A DNA stretch of 64,000 bases from Paenarthrobacter aurescens TC1 (GTDB lineage Bacteria; Actinomycetota; Actinomycetes; Actinomycetales; Micrococcaceae): the NCBI GenBank assembly GCA_000014925.1, contig CP000475.1, forward strand, positions 186,001-250,000, in the 5' to 3' direction. Positions within the stretch are counted from its first letter, which is position 1. Every line of letters starts with the position of its first letter. Shown in pieces: positions 18,261 through 27,151 of this stretch. A model generated the notes under the pieces. That model saw nothing but the letters and a program-made list of their open reading frames with translations. It was not told the origin of the DNA and searched no databases. Made by a program: the position numbers and the translations under genes.

Positions 18261-20215
18261 GCTGCCGGTTCCAGCGCGCGAGTCTTCGCCGGAGCGAGGA
18301 CGGTTTTGCGGCTGATCCGGCCGGCCCGGACGCCGTTGGCGATGACGACGATTTCCGCCAGTTCGTGCACCAACACGACGGCGGCCAGTCCGAGCACCCC
18401 GAACAGGGCCAACGGGATCAACACGGCGATCAGCAGCAGGGACATGCCGACGTTCTGCAGCATGATGCCCCGGGTCCGGCGTGCGTGGTCGAGTACCTGG
18501 GGCAGGTGGTTCAGGTCTTCGCCCATCAGGGCGATGTCGGCGGTCTCGATGGCGACGTCGGTGCCCATGGCGCCCATCGCGATGCCGGTATCGGCGGTGG
18601 CCAGGGCGGGGGCGTCGTTGACGCCGTCGCCGACCATGGCGGTGGGCTGCCGGGCCTTGAGCATGCGGATGATCTCTGCCTTGTCCTCGGGGCGGAGGTC
18701 GGCGTGGACTTCGCTGATGCCGGCGGCCTTGGCCAGGGCGTTGGCGGTGATGGTGTTGTCGCCGGTGAGCATGGCCGTGGTGTACCCGGCCTTGGTGAGC
18801 CGGGCAATGACTTCGCGGGCTTCGGGACGCAGTTCATCGCGGACCGCGACGGCGCCGATGACCTGGGCGTCCTCCTCGATCAGGACTGCGGTGGCACCAT
18901 CGTGCTGCATCCGTTCCACGTCGGCGGACAGCATCCCCGGATCGATCCAGCCCGGACGGCCAAGGCGGAGGCGTTTGCCGTCGAACCTGCCTTCGAGGCC
19001 TGCACCGGGAACGGTGTCAACGTCAGTGACGGCGGCCCGTTCGTCGGTGGCGGCGAGGATCGCGCGGGCCAGAGGGTGTTCGCTGCGGGCCTCGAGCCCG
19101 GCGGCGAGGGCGAGTACCTGCTCGTTGGTGACGCCGTCGACCGAGGCGACGTCGATGACGGCGGGCCGGTTGCGGGTGAGGGTCCCGGTCTTATCCAGGG
19201 CGATGGTGCGGATTTTCCCGAGGGTTTCCAGCGCGCCGCCGCCCTTGATCAGGACACCGATGCGGCTCGCGGCGCCGACGGAGGCGACCACGGTGACAGG
19301 CACGGAGATGGCCAGGGCGCACGGGGAGGCGGCTACGAGGACGACGAGGGCGCGTTCGAACCACAGCAGCGGTTCCCCGACCAGGAAGCCGAAGACGGTG
19401 ATCAGGGCGGCGACGATCAGGATGCCGGGCACTAACCGGCTGGCGATGGCGTCGGCGAGCCGCTGGCCGGGCCCCTTGCGGGACTGTTCGGCCTCGACGA
19501 TGTGCACGATCCGGGCCAGCGAATTCTCCTCGCTGGTGCTGGTGACCTCGACTTCGAGCGGTCCGGTGCCGTTGATGGACCCGGCATAGACATCGCTGCC
19601 CGGTCCGGCTTCCACCGGGACGGATTCCCCGGTCAGCGCCGAGGTATCCAGGGAGGTGCGGCCGGTAATGATCCGGCCGTCGGTGGCCAGGCGTTCGCCG
19701 GGGCGGACGACCATCCGGTCCCCGGGCACCAGCTCGGCCGGATCAACCGTGGTCTCGGTGCCATTACGCAGCACGGTCGCTTCGGCCGGGACCAGGTCGA
19801 GCAGGGCACGCAGGCCCCGGCGGGTTTTTGCCAGCGAGTATTCCTCAAGCCCCTCGGAAATGGAATAGAGGAAGGCCAGCATGGCCGCTTCCTCAAACTG
19901 GCCGAGGGCGACTGCGCCGGCGGCGGCGAGGGTCATCAGGGTGCCGACCCCGATTTTGCCCTTCGCCAGGCGGCGCAAAGTCGAGGGAACGAACGTCCAG
20001 GCGGCAACGAGCAACGCCGCGATTTCCAGCGGCAGCACCAGCCACGAGGGGGCACCGGCCAGGCCGGCGATCCAGCCGACCAGCAACAGCACGCCAGCCG
20101 TCAACGCGAAGCGGACTTCGGTCACCTGCCAGAACTTCACGGCCTCATGATCTGTTGCCTCTGCCTCTGCCCCGGACCGAGGTTCCTCGTCATGGCTGCA
20201 GCAGGCGTCGCTCAT
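18257..20215 (-). CDS. P1B-type heavy-metal ATPase (Cd/Pb/Zn/Co exporter)
   Basis: 652 residues from the ATG at 20,215, chosen because GAAGGAG lies just upstream and the start overlaps the regulator stop. The metal-site motif is S-P-C (297-299) and the actuator is T-G-E-S (195-198). The phosphorylation site is D-K-T-G-T (341-345), with S-E-H-P at 378-381, G-D-G-V-N-D at 529-534 and H-E near 617. S-P-C plus H-E is the P1B-4 signature rather than C-P-C. The short N-terminus has a C-C-S-H cluster instead of a full metal-binding domain. The CmtR-type regulator suggests Cd/Pb; metal specificity is inference. Confidence 0.9.
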   Translation of the reverse strand: MSDACCSHDEEPRSGAEAEATDHEAVKFWQVTEVRFALTAGVLLLVGWIAGLAGAPSWLVLPLEIAALLVAAWTFVPSTLRRLAKGKIGVGTLMTLAAAGAVALGQFEEAAMLAFLYSISEGLEEYSLAKTRRGLRALLDLVPAEATVLRNGTETTVDPAELVPGDRMVVRPGERLATDGRIITGRTSLDTSALTGESVPVEAGPGSDVYAGSINGTGPLEVEVTSTSEENSLARIVHIVEAEQSRKGPGQRLADAIASRLVPGILIVAALITVFGFLVGEPLLWFERALVVLVAASPCALAISVPVTVVASVGAASRIGVLIKGGGALETLGKIRTIALDKTGTLTRNRPAVIDVASVDGVTNEQVLALAAGLEARSEHPLARAILAATDERAAVTDVDTVPGAGLEGRFDGKRLRLGRPGWIDPGMLSADVERMQHDGATAVLIEEDAQVIGAVAVRDELRPEAREVIARLTKAGYTTAMLTGDNTITANALAKAAGISEVHADLRPEDKAEIIRMLKARQPTAMVGDGVNDAPALATADTGIAMGAMGTDVAIETADIALMGEDLNHLPQVLDHARRTRGIMLQNVGMSLLLIAVLIPLALFGVLGLAAVVLVHELAEIVVIANGVRAGRISRKTVLAPAKTRALEPAA

Positions 20216-20613
20216 CGTGCGTTCTCCTTCGCTGCGCCTGCACCGGCGGCACCGGCGGCACCGGTTGCGGCGGTGCCGTAATTCGGGCAGAGGCTGACCG
20301 CGTTGCCGGTGGCAGCCAGGAGGACCTCGGCCTGGGCGAGCATGTCCATCAGCTCCGGGCGGGTCAGCGAGTAGTACACGCTGCGCCCCTGGGCGCGTCC
20401 GTCCACCAGCCCGCAGTCGCGCAGGCACGCAACATGCGCCGACACCGTGGACTGGGCCAGGCCCAGCTCACCGGTGAGATCGCCCACACGAACTTCACCC
20501 CGGGCCATCCGCTTCACAATCGCGAGCCGGGTCGGATCGCTGAGAGAATGGAACAGGGCCGCCGCCGGATCCAGGCCGGAACCGGCATCGCCGCAAAAAT
20601 CATTGATCGTCAT
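20212..20613 (-). CDS. CmtR-type ArsR/SmtB metal sensor
   Basis: 133 residues with a winged-helix domain. Cys63 and Cys67 (C-L-R-D-C in the recognition helix region) and Cys109 near the C-terminus reproduce the Cd/Pb-binding triad of Mycobacterium CmtR. Metal binding should release the repressor from the operator. The stop overlaps the ATPase start (ATGA), and the gene is divergent from a second CmtR-like gene, with 86 bases between them. The tail is Ala/Gly-rich and probably flexible. Confidence 0.88.
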   Translation of the reverse strand: MTINDFCGDAGSGLDPAAALFHSLSDPTRLAIVKRMARGEVRVGDLTGELGLAQSTVSAHVACLRDCGLVDGRAQGRSVYYSLTRPELMDMLAQAEVLLAATGNAVSLCPNYGTAATGAAGAAGAGAAKENAR

Positions 20614-20699
20614 ATGCCGATAATACCAAGAAGTATCGATCGCCCTTGCCGGTCCTGCCAGAGGTGACTGAATTCAGAAAACTCTGTATGGTTTGCGCC
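20614..20699. promoter_or_regulatory. Divergent promoter/operator region between two CmtR-like genes
   Basis: This 86-base gap must contain both promoters. It holds an imperfect inverted repeat around GATAATAC...GTATCGAT (about 20,627-20,640) and a perfect CTGAATTCAG palindrome (about 20,668-20,677). Both are candidate repressor sites, and which regulator binds which is unknown. Confidence 0.5.
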
Positions 20700-21086
20700 A
20701 TGAGGATTCTCTCCACCACCGATGTGCTGGCGCGTTTCGGGAAAGCCCTGGCCGATCCGACCCGCGCTGCCGTGCTGCTGGAACTGCGCAACGGCCCGGC
20801 GTTTCCCTCGGATCTGGCCGAACAGATCGGTGTCAGCCGGCAGACCCTTTCCAACCATCTGGCCTGCCTGCGCGACTGCGGGCTGGTGGTTGCCGAGCCG
20901 GCCGGCCGCCGGATGAGTTACGAACTCTCCGATCCGAAGCTGGCCCACGCGCTGGGGGACCTGTTGAGCACCATCCTCACGGTCGAGCCCGTCTGCAGCT
21001 GCGATGACCCCGGCTGCGAAGCAGCCGGCCCGGCCAGGAACGGCTCACCCGCGGCACTGCTGGGCCCTGCCGGAGCCGGGACGTGA
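20700..21086 (+). CDS. Second CmtR-type ArsR/SmtB metal sensor
   Basis: 128 residues with a winged-helix domain. It has Cys56 and Cys60 in C-L-R-D-C, plus a C-terminal Cys cluster (C99, C101, C106 in C-S-C-D-D-P-G-C) richer than in CmtR itself. I used the ATG at 20,700; the frame opens further upstream at 20,646 without homology. It overlaps the CDF exporter gene by four bases (GTGA). It likely represses itself and the CDF gene, and responds to Cd, Pb or Zn. Confidence 0.85.
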   Translation: MRILSTTDVLARFGKALADPTRAAVLLELRNGPAFPSDLAEQIGVSRQTLSNHLACLRDCGLVVAEPAGRRMSYELSDPKLAHALGDLLSTILTVEPVCSCDDPGCEAAGPARNGSPAALLGPAGAGT

Positions 21087-22000
21087 GCGGGCACGACCAC
21101 GACCACGGCGCTCTAGCCCGGGGCCGGCGCGGCAAACTTGCGGTGGTCTTCGCCCTCACCGCGACGGTCATGGTCGCGGAGATCATCGGCGCCATGGTCT
21201 CGGGAAGCCTTGCCCTGCTGGCCGACGCCGGGCACATGTTCACCGATTCCGCGGGACTGCTGATCGCTCTGCTGGCGGCGACGCTGGCGCTTAAACCCGC
21301 GACCGACAAGCGGACGTGGGGATACAAGCGGGTCGAAATCATCGCTGCCGCCGGCCAGGCCGCCCTGCTGCTGGCCGTGGGCGGGTTCATCCTCTACGAG
21401 GGTATCCGGCGGCTGATTGACCCTCCCGAAGTCGAATCGGAGGCCATGCTCTGGTTCGGCATCATCGGCCTGGCCGGCAACCTCATCGGCCTGATCATCC
21501 TGGCCGCGGACCGGCGCAGCAACCTGAACATGAAGGCCGCGTTCCTGGAAGTCCTCAACGACGCCCTCGGTTCCGTCGCCGTCATCGTCTCCGCGGTCGT
21601 CATCGCCACCACGGGCTGGACCCGCGCCGATGCCATCGTCTCCCTCCTGATCGGGGCCCTGATCATCCCCCGGACCCTGGTCCTGCTCCGGGACACCATC
21701 GACGTGCTAATGGAAACCGCGCCCAGGGGCCTTGACCTTGACCAGGTCCGCCGGCGCCTTCTCGCCCTGCCCCACGTCATCGACGTCCATGACCTGCACG
21801 CCTCCCGCGTCGATTCCGACACCCCCGTGCTCAGCGCACACGTCACGGTCCGGGACTCCTGCCTCACGGCCGACCACGTCTCCGTCGTGCTCGCCGATCT
21901 GCAGACCTGCGTCGCGGATGATTTCGCGGTGTCCATCGAACACTCCACCTTCCAGATCGAACCGGTCTCCCACCGCGGAACCGAAACCATCCGCCACTAA
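21083..22000 (+). CDS. Cation diffusion facilitator (CzcD/ZitB-like) exporter
   Basis: 305 residues, GTG start overlapping the regulator. The N-terminus is His-rich (H-D-H-D-H). Six membrane helices follow, with H-M-F-T-D in helix 2 and E-V-L-N-D in helix 5. Helix 5 therefore has Glu where many Zn transporters have His. The cytoplasmic C-terminal domain contains H-V-I-D-V-H-D-L-H. It should export Zn, Cd or Co by proton antiport. The helix-5 substitution may alter metal choice (inference). Confidence 0.9.
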   Translation: MSGHDHDHGALARGRRGKLAVVFALTATVMVAEIIGAMVSGSLALLADAGHMFTDSAGLLIALLAATLALKPATDKRTWGYKRVEIIAAAGQAALLLAVGGFILYEGIRRLIDPPEVESEAMLWFGIIGLAGNLIGLIILAADRRSNLNMKAAFLEVLNDALGSVAVIVSAVVIATTGWTRADAIVSLLIGALIIPRTLVLLRDTIDVLMETAPRGLDLDQVRRRLLALPHVIDVHDLHASRVDSDTPVLSAHVTVRDSCLTADHVSVVLADLQTCVADDFAVSIEHSTFQIEPVSHRGTETIRH

Positions 22001-22026
22001 CGGCTGCACAATAGAACAGGAAACAC

Positions 22027-22704
22027 GTGAGCACGAGCACTACCGGCATGGACAAAACGAAGAAAGCAAAGATTGCTCTCTGGATCCTTCTGGGCCTGAT
22101 CGTCATCGGCGGAATCATCGGGTTCACCGTCGCCAGGAATGCCGTCACGGTGGCGGAACCCACCGGCGGAGGCCAGGTCGTGCGCGAAGACAGCCGGGTA
22201 CTCTCCCAGGCCCCGGATGAAAAGGCGCAGTTCGTCGAATTCCTGGACTTTGAATGCGAATCCTGCCTCGCCGCGTACCCCTTCGTGGAAGAACTGCGGG
22301 CCGAGTACGGCGATAACGTCACCTTCATCAACAGGTATTTCCCGCTGCCAGGACACAAGAACTCCATGAACGCTGCCCTGTCCGTGGAAGCCGCAGCCCA
22401 GCAGGGCCAGTACGAGGCGATGTACCGCAAGATGTTCGACACCCAGAAACAGTGGGGCGAATCCTCCGACGATCAGAGCGCACTGTTCCGCACCTACGCC
22501 GAGGACCTGGGCCTGGACATGGCCGCCTATGACGCGGCGGTCGCAGATCCGGCCACCAGGGAACGGATCGAAGTGGACAAAGCCGACGGGCAGGCCCTGG
22601 GCGTGTCCGGCACGCCCACCTTCTACCTTGACGGAAAACTGCTCGAGCCCAAGACCCTCGACGAATTCCGGTCCCTGGTCGAGGCCGCGGCCAACGGCTC
22701 CTGA
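22027..22704 (+). CDS. Membrane-anchored DsbA-like thiol oxidoreductase
   Basis: 225 residues: a membrane anchor (about 16-35), then a thioredoxin-fold domain with the active site C77-E-S-C80 and the cis-Pro segment S-G-T-P-T-F near residue 198. The layout matches actinobacterial DsbA-type proteins that introduce disulfides into exported proteins. VKOR, the usual reoxidising partner in actinobacteria, is encoded at 28,808. GTG start preceded by AGGAAA. The gene lies 26 bases after the CDF gene and 7 before ctaG, probably in one transcript. Confidence 0.85.
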   Translation: MSTSTTGMDKTKKAKIALWILLGLIVIGGIIGFTVARNAVTVAEPTGGGQVVREDSRVLSQAPDEKAQFVEFLDFECESCLAAYPFVEELRAEYGDNVTFINRYFPLPGHKNSMNAALSVEAAAQQGQYEAMYRKMFDTQKQWGESSDDQSALFRTYAEDLGLDMAAYDAAVADPATRERIEVDKADGQALGVSGTPTFYLDGKLLEPKTLDEFRSLVEAAANGS

Positions 22705-22711
22705 CCTGTCT

Positions 22712-23740
22712 GTGTCCGTGACCTTCTGGCAAGCACCGTTACCCGGGCTGGATGATCCGGGTGTTACCGGCCCCGTGTGGGTGCCGGCCCTGCCGCCGAC
22801 GCTGGAAACCATGCTGGCGCCGACCCTGCAGCCGGTCCCGCTCATCCCGGTCCTGGCCGCGCTCATGGCGCTGGCTTACCTGGCGGGGGCGGCCCGGCTC
22901 TGGGCGGCGAACCGGCGCTGGCCGCTGTGGCGGACCGTGGTGTTTCTGGCCGGCTGCGCGCTGATCGCGGTGACCATGGGCGCGGGCATCGAAGGCTACG
23001 GGCTGCGGATGTTCTCGGTCTTTATGTTCCAGCAGCTGACCCTGATGATGGCGGCCCCGCCGCTGCTGATCCTGGGCCGCCCGGGCACCCTGCTGCTGCG
23101 GGCGACCCCGCACAAGGGCCCGGGAAAACTGGTGCTCCGGCTGGCCCACGCCGGGCTGCGCTCCCGGCTGTCGAGGTTCGCCATCCATCCGGGATTCATG
23201 ATCCCGCTGTTCCTGATCGCCTTCTACGGCGTCTATCTGAGCGAACTGGCCGACACACTGCTGCCCACCTGGTACGGACATACCGGATTGGAACTTTTGT
23301 TCCTGGCCGCGGGCATCCTCTTCACGGTTCCCCTGATATCCACGGATCCGCTGCCGATCCGGCAGACCCATTTCGGCCGGCTCATCGATATCTTTTCGGA
23401 AATGCCGCTGCACGCCTTTTTCGGCGTGATCCTCATGATGGCAACCACCCCCATCGTCGGCTTTTTCGCCAACCCGCCGGAAGCCTGGGGCCTGGACCCG
23501 GTGTCCGACCAGGGCGTCGCGGGGGGACTGGCCTGGTCCTACGGCGAACTGCCGTCCCTGCTGATCCTGCTCTTCATCATGGTCCGCTGGCAACGCGATG
23601 AGTCCCGGCAGTCCCAACGCGCCGACGCGGACGCCGAGATCAACGGCACCCCGGAACTGGACGCCTACAACGACTACCTTGCCCGGCTGCGCCGGCGCGA
23701 GGACACCCCTCCGGCACCAACCGATAGCAGGTACCCGTGA
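22712..23740 (+). CDS. ctaG: CtaG-type cytochrome oxidase assembly / copper delivery membrane protein
   Basis: 342 residues from a GTG seven bases after the preceding stop; the open frame upstream overlaps the DsbA gene and is not coding. Seven or so membrane helices carry the caa3-type CtaG features, including F-M-F-Q-Q-L-T-L-M near residue 103, H-P-G-F and M-P-L-H-A-F-F-G. The family is linked to copper insertion into the oxidase Cu centre. The stop overlaps the next start (GTGA). Confidence 0.85.
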   Translation: MSVTFWQAPLPGLDDPGVTGPVWVPALPPTLETMLAPTLQPVPLIPVLAALMALAYLAGAARLWAANRRWPLWRTVVFLAGCALIAVTMGAGIEGYGLRMFSVFMFQQLTLMMAAPPLLILGRPGTLLLRATPHKGPGKLVLRLAHAGLRSRLSRFAIHPGFMIPLFLIAFYGVYLSELADTLLPTWYGHTGLELLFLAAGILFTVPLISTDPLPIRQTHFGRLIDIFSEMPLHAFFGVILMMATTPIVGFFANPPEAWGLDPVSDQGVAGGLAWSYGELPSLLILLFIMVRWQRDESRQSQRADADAEINGTPELDAYNDYLARLRRREDTPPAPTDSRYP

Positions 23741-25638
23741 ACAGCATCTCCACCCAGACCAGGCCGTCCCCGGTGATGCGCCTGCTGCCGGCCATCATCC
23801 TGGCCGCCGCGATCGCGCTCACCGCCGCCTTGTTCGTCACCGGCATCGCCGCGCCCCGGATACTTTCGGACCCCGGAACCTTAGTGCGGTGGGCGCTGCC
23901 GGGGGTCACCGCATTCCACCACCTGGCCATGGCCGCCACCCTCGGGTCCCTGGTTCTTGCCGTGGCCGTCCTGCCCCCGGACCCGCCCGGTCGGGCGCAG
24001 GCACCCGGCGCCCGTGAACGCGCCCTGACCGTGGCCGCCGCGGCCGCCACCGTCTGGACCCTGGCCGCCGCATCCATCATCGTGCTCAGCTACGCCGATA
24101 TCATCGGCCAGCCGATTTCCGCTGCACCTGAATTCAGCCAGCAGCTGGCCTCCTACATCACCGAGCACGCTTTGGGCCGGACCTGGCTGATCATGACCTT
24201 GATCGCGGCCGTCACGGCAACCCTGGCCTTCGCCGTGCGCTCGGCCGCCGCCGTCACGGCGACCGCGGTCCTGGCGGCGGCCGCGGTCATTCCGCTGTCA
24301 CTGATCGGGCATGTCGCCGGCAGCGATGACCACAACGGGGCGGTCAACGCCCTCGCGCTGCATCTGCTCGGCGTGTGCCTGTGGGTCGGCGGCGTGATCG
24401 CCCTGGGCCTGATCGCCGGCAACCTGAAAAACAACGGCCCGCTCGCGCGCACGGTGCTCACACGGTTCTCGGCCCTGGCCGGGGTAGCGTTCGCCCTCGT
24501 CGTCGTCTCCGGCATCATCAACACCGCCTACCGTATCGGCGGCTGGGAAGGGCTGGTATCCGACTACGGTTCGCTCGTGCTGTTCAAGACGCTGGCAACC
24601 CTGGTCCTGGGCTACATCGGCTGGGAGCACCGCCGCTGGATCAGGGCCAAGGCCGGATCCTCCGCCGAAAGCCACCTGGTGTGGATGCTCATCGGTGTCG
24701 AAGCCATTGTGATGGGGGCAGTGATCGGGGTGTCGGCCGTGCTGGGCAAGACCCCGCCGGGGCCCCGCGTTGTCGAACCGGCGGTGACACCGGCGAAGGT
24801 CCTGACCGGCTACGACCTGCCGCCGGAACTGGGCGCCATGTCCTGGCTGACCCAGTGGCGTTGGGACTGGCTCTGGGTCGCCGTTGCCCTGCTGCTGGCT
24901 GCAGCATACCTGGCCGGTATACGCCGCCTGCGGGCAGCCGGAACGCAATGGCCGCTGCGCCGTACCCTGCTGTGGCTGGCCGGCCTGGTCCTGCTGGTGT
25001 ATGCGACCTCCGGGGCACTGGCGGTGTACCTGCCGGTCCTGTTCGGCATGCACACCGCCGCCCACCTGCTGCTCATCTTCGCCGTCCCGCTGCTGCTGAC
25101 CGCCGCACGCCCCTATCTCCTGGCTTCCAAGGCGCTCCCCCGCCGCACCGACGGCACCCTCGGATGGCGGGAAGCGATGAGCCTCTGGCCGGACTCCGGA
25201 CCGGGACGGCTGCTGTCCCGGCCGGCAGCAGCCGGCGTGCTCACCGCCGTCGCCCTGGCGGTCTTCTACTATTCTCCGCTGTTCCGCTGGTCGCTGTCCG
25301 ACCATGTCGGGCACGAACTGATGATCACGGCCTCCCTGGTTATCGGCCTGGTGCTGGCCGCCGCCGTGCTCGGCACCCGCCCGCGCAGCGGGGACCGGGC
25401 CGGTGTCTTCACCCTGCTGGGCTTGTGCGCATTGCTGGTGCTCTGGGCGGTGTACACCGCGGCCCTCGGCCAGCCGGTGCAGGGCGAATGGTTCGCTTCC
25501 CTCGGCCGCACTGATGCGGCCGGGGTTCTCGCGGACTTCCGTTCCGGGGCCGTGGCCATGCTGCTGGCCGGGACCGTGCCGCTGCTGTGCGCCGCTGCAG
25601 CCATCGCTTTGCGCTCCGGCCTAACGCGGAGGCTTTGA
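23737..25638 (+). CDS. CopD-CtaG fusion membrane protein
   Basis: 633 residues. The N-terminal half (about 1-330) is a CopD copper-import domain with eight predicted helices and His residues in membrane-proximal loops (A-F-H-H-L-A-M, L-I-G-H-V-A-G). The C-terminal half (about 370-633) repeats the CtaG fold (M-H-T-A-A-H-L-L-L, and S-D-H-V-G-H-E-L-M-I). The fusion is known in actinobacteria. It probably moves Cu across the membrane towards oxidases and works with CopC at 26,438. GTG start, 4-base overlap with ctaG. Confidence 0.88.
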   Translation: MNSISTQTRPSPVMRLLPAIILAAAIALTAALFVTGIAAPRILSDPGTLVRWALPGVTAFHHLAMAATLGSLVLAVAVLPPDPPGRAQAPGARERALTVAAAAATVWTLAAASIIVLSYADIIGQPISAAPEFSQQLASYITEHALGRTWLIMTLIAAVTATLAFAVRSAAAVTATAVLAAAAVIPLSLIGHVAGSDDHNGAVNALALHLLGVCLWVGGVIALGLIAGNLKNNGPLARTVLTRFSALAGVAFALVVVSGIINTAYRIGGWEGLVSDYGSLVLFKTLATLVLGYIGWEHRRWIRAKAGSSAESHLVWMLIGVEAIVMGAVIGVSAVLGKTPPGPRVVEPAVTPAKVLTGYDLPPELGAMSWLTQWRWDWLWVAVALLLAAAYLAGIRRLRAAGTQWPLRRTLLWLAGLVLLVYATSGALAVYLPVLFGMHTAAHLLLIFAVPLLLTAARPYLLASKALPRRTDGTLGWREAMSLWPDSGPGRLLSRPAAAGVLTAVALAVFYYSPLFRWSLSDHVGHELMITASLVIGLVLAAAVLGTRPRSGDRAGVFTLLGLCALLVLWAVYTAALGQPVQGEWFASLGRTDAAGVLADFRSGAVAMLLAGTVPLLCAAAAIALRSGLTRRL

Positions 25639-25644
25639 CCTCCC

Positions 25645-26394
25645 ATGCCCGCTTCCACGGCCGGCCGGCACCTCCGGACCGCAGGTGTCCTGCCGCGCAC
25701 CGTCGTTGTGACGGTCGTGGTCATCGCCCTCGCCGCCGGGGCCCACACCATCGGCGGCGGAACCCTGCCCGCGGCCGGCATCACCGCCACCTTAGGCGCA
25801 ATGCTGCTGCTTCCCGTGCGGCTGCTGGTCTCCCGCCAGCTGCCCGCACGCGCCCTGCTGCCCGTCATGGCCGCAGGCCAGCTGCTCCTGCATGAACTGT
25901 TCGGCCTGCTCGCCCCGCACCAGGGATGTCTGCCCGCCGGCTTCCCGCCGCCGCACCACGGGCCCGGACCGGGAACCTGGTGCGCCGCCGCCGTGGAAAC
26001 CGTTCCGGCAGCCCACCTGCATCTCGGGGAAGGATTCCCGGCCCTGCCCATGGCCTTGGCGCACCTGCTTGCCGCGGCGGCGGCCGCCCTGATGGTCACC
26101 CGCGGCGAAACCGCCCTGCGCTTCGCCTGCAACTGTCTCCTGGCCTTGTTCCGCTTGCCCGCGCCCGCGCAGCGGATACCGGCGGCCCGCGTCCTCGCGG
26201 CAACCGTTGGTTCCATCCCGGCAACAGGTCCCGCATACCGGCCCGATTCACCCCGCGGGCCACCGCACGGCCCTGGTCCGGCTCCCGCGCTCCGCCTGTG
26301 TCAACGGCCTGCCGGATCCGGCGCCGCCGCACGGTCTGATCCCGCTGCTCAACGGGCGCCGTACTTCATCCATATTCCTGCCCGCCCCGCCTGA
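25645..26394 (+). CDS. His-rich membrane protein in the copper cluster, unknown function
   Basis: 249 residues. Four hydrophobic segments (about 19-38, 44-60, 68-90 and 132-150) flank a loop with P-P-P-H-H-G-P, H-Q-G-C and A-H-L-H-L-G, all plausible metal ligands. I do not recognise a family. The last 80 residues are Pro/Ala/Arg-rich and may be a disordered tail; a local frameshift there cannot be excluded. It sits six bases after the CopD fusion and 43 bases before copC, which suggests a copper-related job. Confidence 0.55.
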   Translation: MPASTAGRHLRTAGVLPRTVVVTVVVIALAAGAHTIGGGTLPAAGITATLGAMLLLPVRLLVSRQLPARALLPVMAAGQLLLHELFGLLAPHQGCLPAGFPPPHHGPGPGTWCAAAVETVPAAHLHLGEGFPALPMALAHLLAAAAAALMVTRGETALRFACNCLLALFRLPAPAQRIPAARVLAATVGSIPATGPAYRPDSPRGPPHGPGPAPALRLCQRPAGSGAAARSDPAAQRAPYFIHIPARPA

Positions 26395-26437
26395 GACGAC
26401 GCGGGGCAGGGCGACCCGTTTCTTCAAAGGAAAAACC

Positions 26438-27067
26438 ATGAACAACCCGATGACCTTCCGCCTGCCGCGCGCCGCGGCAGCGGTCTTTGCCTTCCTCCTG
26501 GCGGCAGCGCTTGTCCTGCTGCAACCGGTATCCGGCGCTTTCGCCCATGACGATCTGCTGGGCAGCAACCCTGCGGACGGCGACACCGTCGAACAGATGC
26601 CCGGAGACATCGTCCTGCGCTACTCCGCGAACGTGGTCGGCCTCGGCAGCACCGTCCTGATCCAGGACGCCGAGGGCAACGACTGGACCGACGGCGAGAC
26701 CCGCATCGTGGACGACGCCATGATCCAGGAAGTCCGCTCCGGGGCGCCGGCCGGCGAGTACACAGTGCTGTGGCGCGCCGTATCCTCGGACTCGCACCCC
26801 ATCGAAGGAACCCTGACCTTCACCGTTGCCGGATCGGCCGACAGCCAGGCAACACCGGAGAGTACACCGGCGAGCTCCCCGGCCGCTGCTCCGGCACCGG
26901 CCACGCCCACGGACTCCGCATTACCGTCGGAAGCCGCAGGGGACAGCGAACAGGCAGCCACCGGTACGGATGCCACCGGCGTCCTGATCGGGGCCGCGGT
27001 GGTCCTGGTCCTCATCGTCGCCCTGGTCGCGTTCGTCGTGAGGAGGAAGGCCAAGGCCGGCAACTAG
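26438..27067 (+). CDS. copC: CopC copper-binding protein, membrane-anchored
   Basis: 209 residues. The signal peptide ends at F-A, leaving His as the first mature residue (H-D-D-L-L-G-S-N-P-A-D-G), which is a Cu(II) ligand in CopC proteins. The conserved D-S-H-P-I-E-G follows near residue 122. After the 95-residue beta-sandwich there is an Ala/Pro/Thr linker and a C-terminal membrane anchor (about 184-203). I chose the ATG at 26,438, which has AAAGG upstream. It supplies copper to CopD. Confidence 0.92.
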   Translation: MNNPMTFRLPRAAAAVFAFLLAAALVLLQPVSGAFAHDDLLGSNPADGDTVEQMPGDIVLRYSANVVGLGSTVLIQDAEGNDWTDGETRIVDDAMIQEVRSGAPAGEYTVLWRAVSSDSHPIEGTLTFTVAGSADSQATPESTPASSPAAAPAPATPTDSALPSEAAGDSEQAATGTDATGVLIGAAVVLVLIVALVAFVVRRKAKAGN

Positions 27068-27087
27068 CCGCCGCCCCTGGCCCTTTT

Positions 27088-27124
27088 CCCGTTGCCGGTA
27101 CACCCTCTGTGTGCCGGCAACGGG
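27088..27124. terminator. 16-bp stem-loop after copC
   Basis: CCCGTTGCCGGTACAC pairs with GTGTGCCGGCAACGGG (one G-T pair) around a 5-base loop. It sits between copC and ccdA and could be a partial terminator or processing site within the transcript. Confidence 0.6.
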
Positions 27125-27151
27125 CCCTCCCCCGTGCTGTAAAGGAACGAC

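Noticed and set aside
17856-19589. 577-codon plus-strand ORF (and the 356-codon ORF at 18,365-19,435) opposite the P1B ATPase and lspA
   Set aside because: Low-complexity Ala/Arg/Ser or Gly/Asp translation with no homology, lying antisense to a clear ATPase gene; typical high-GC shadow frames.
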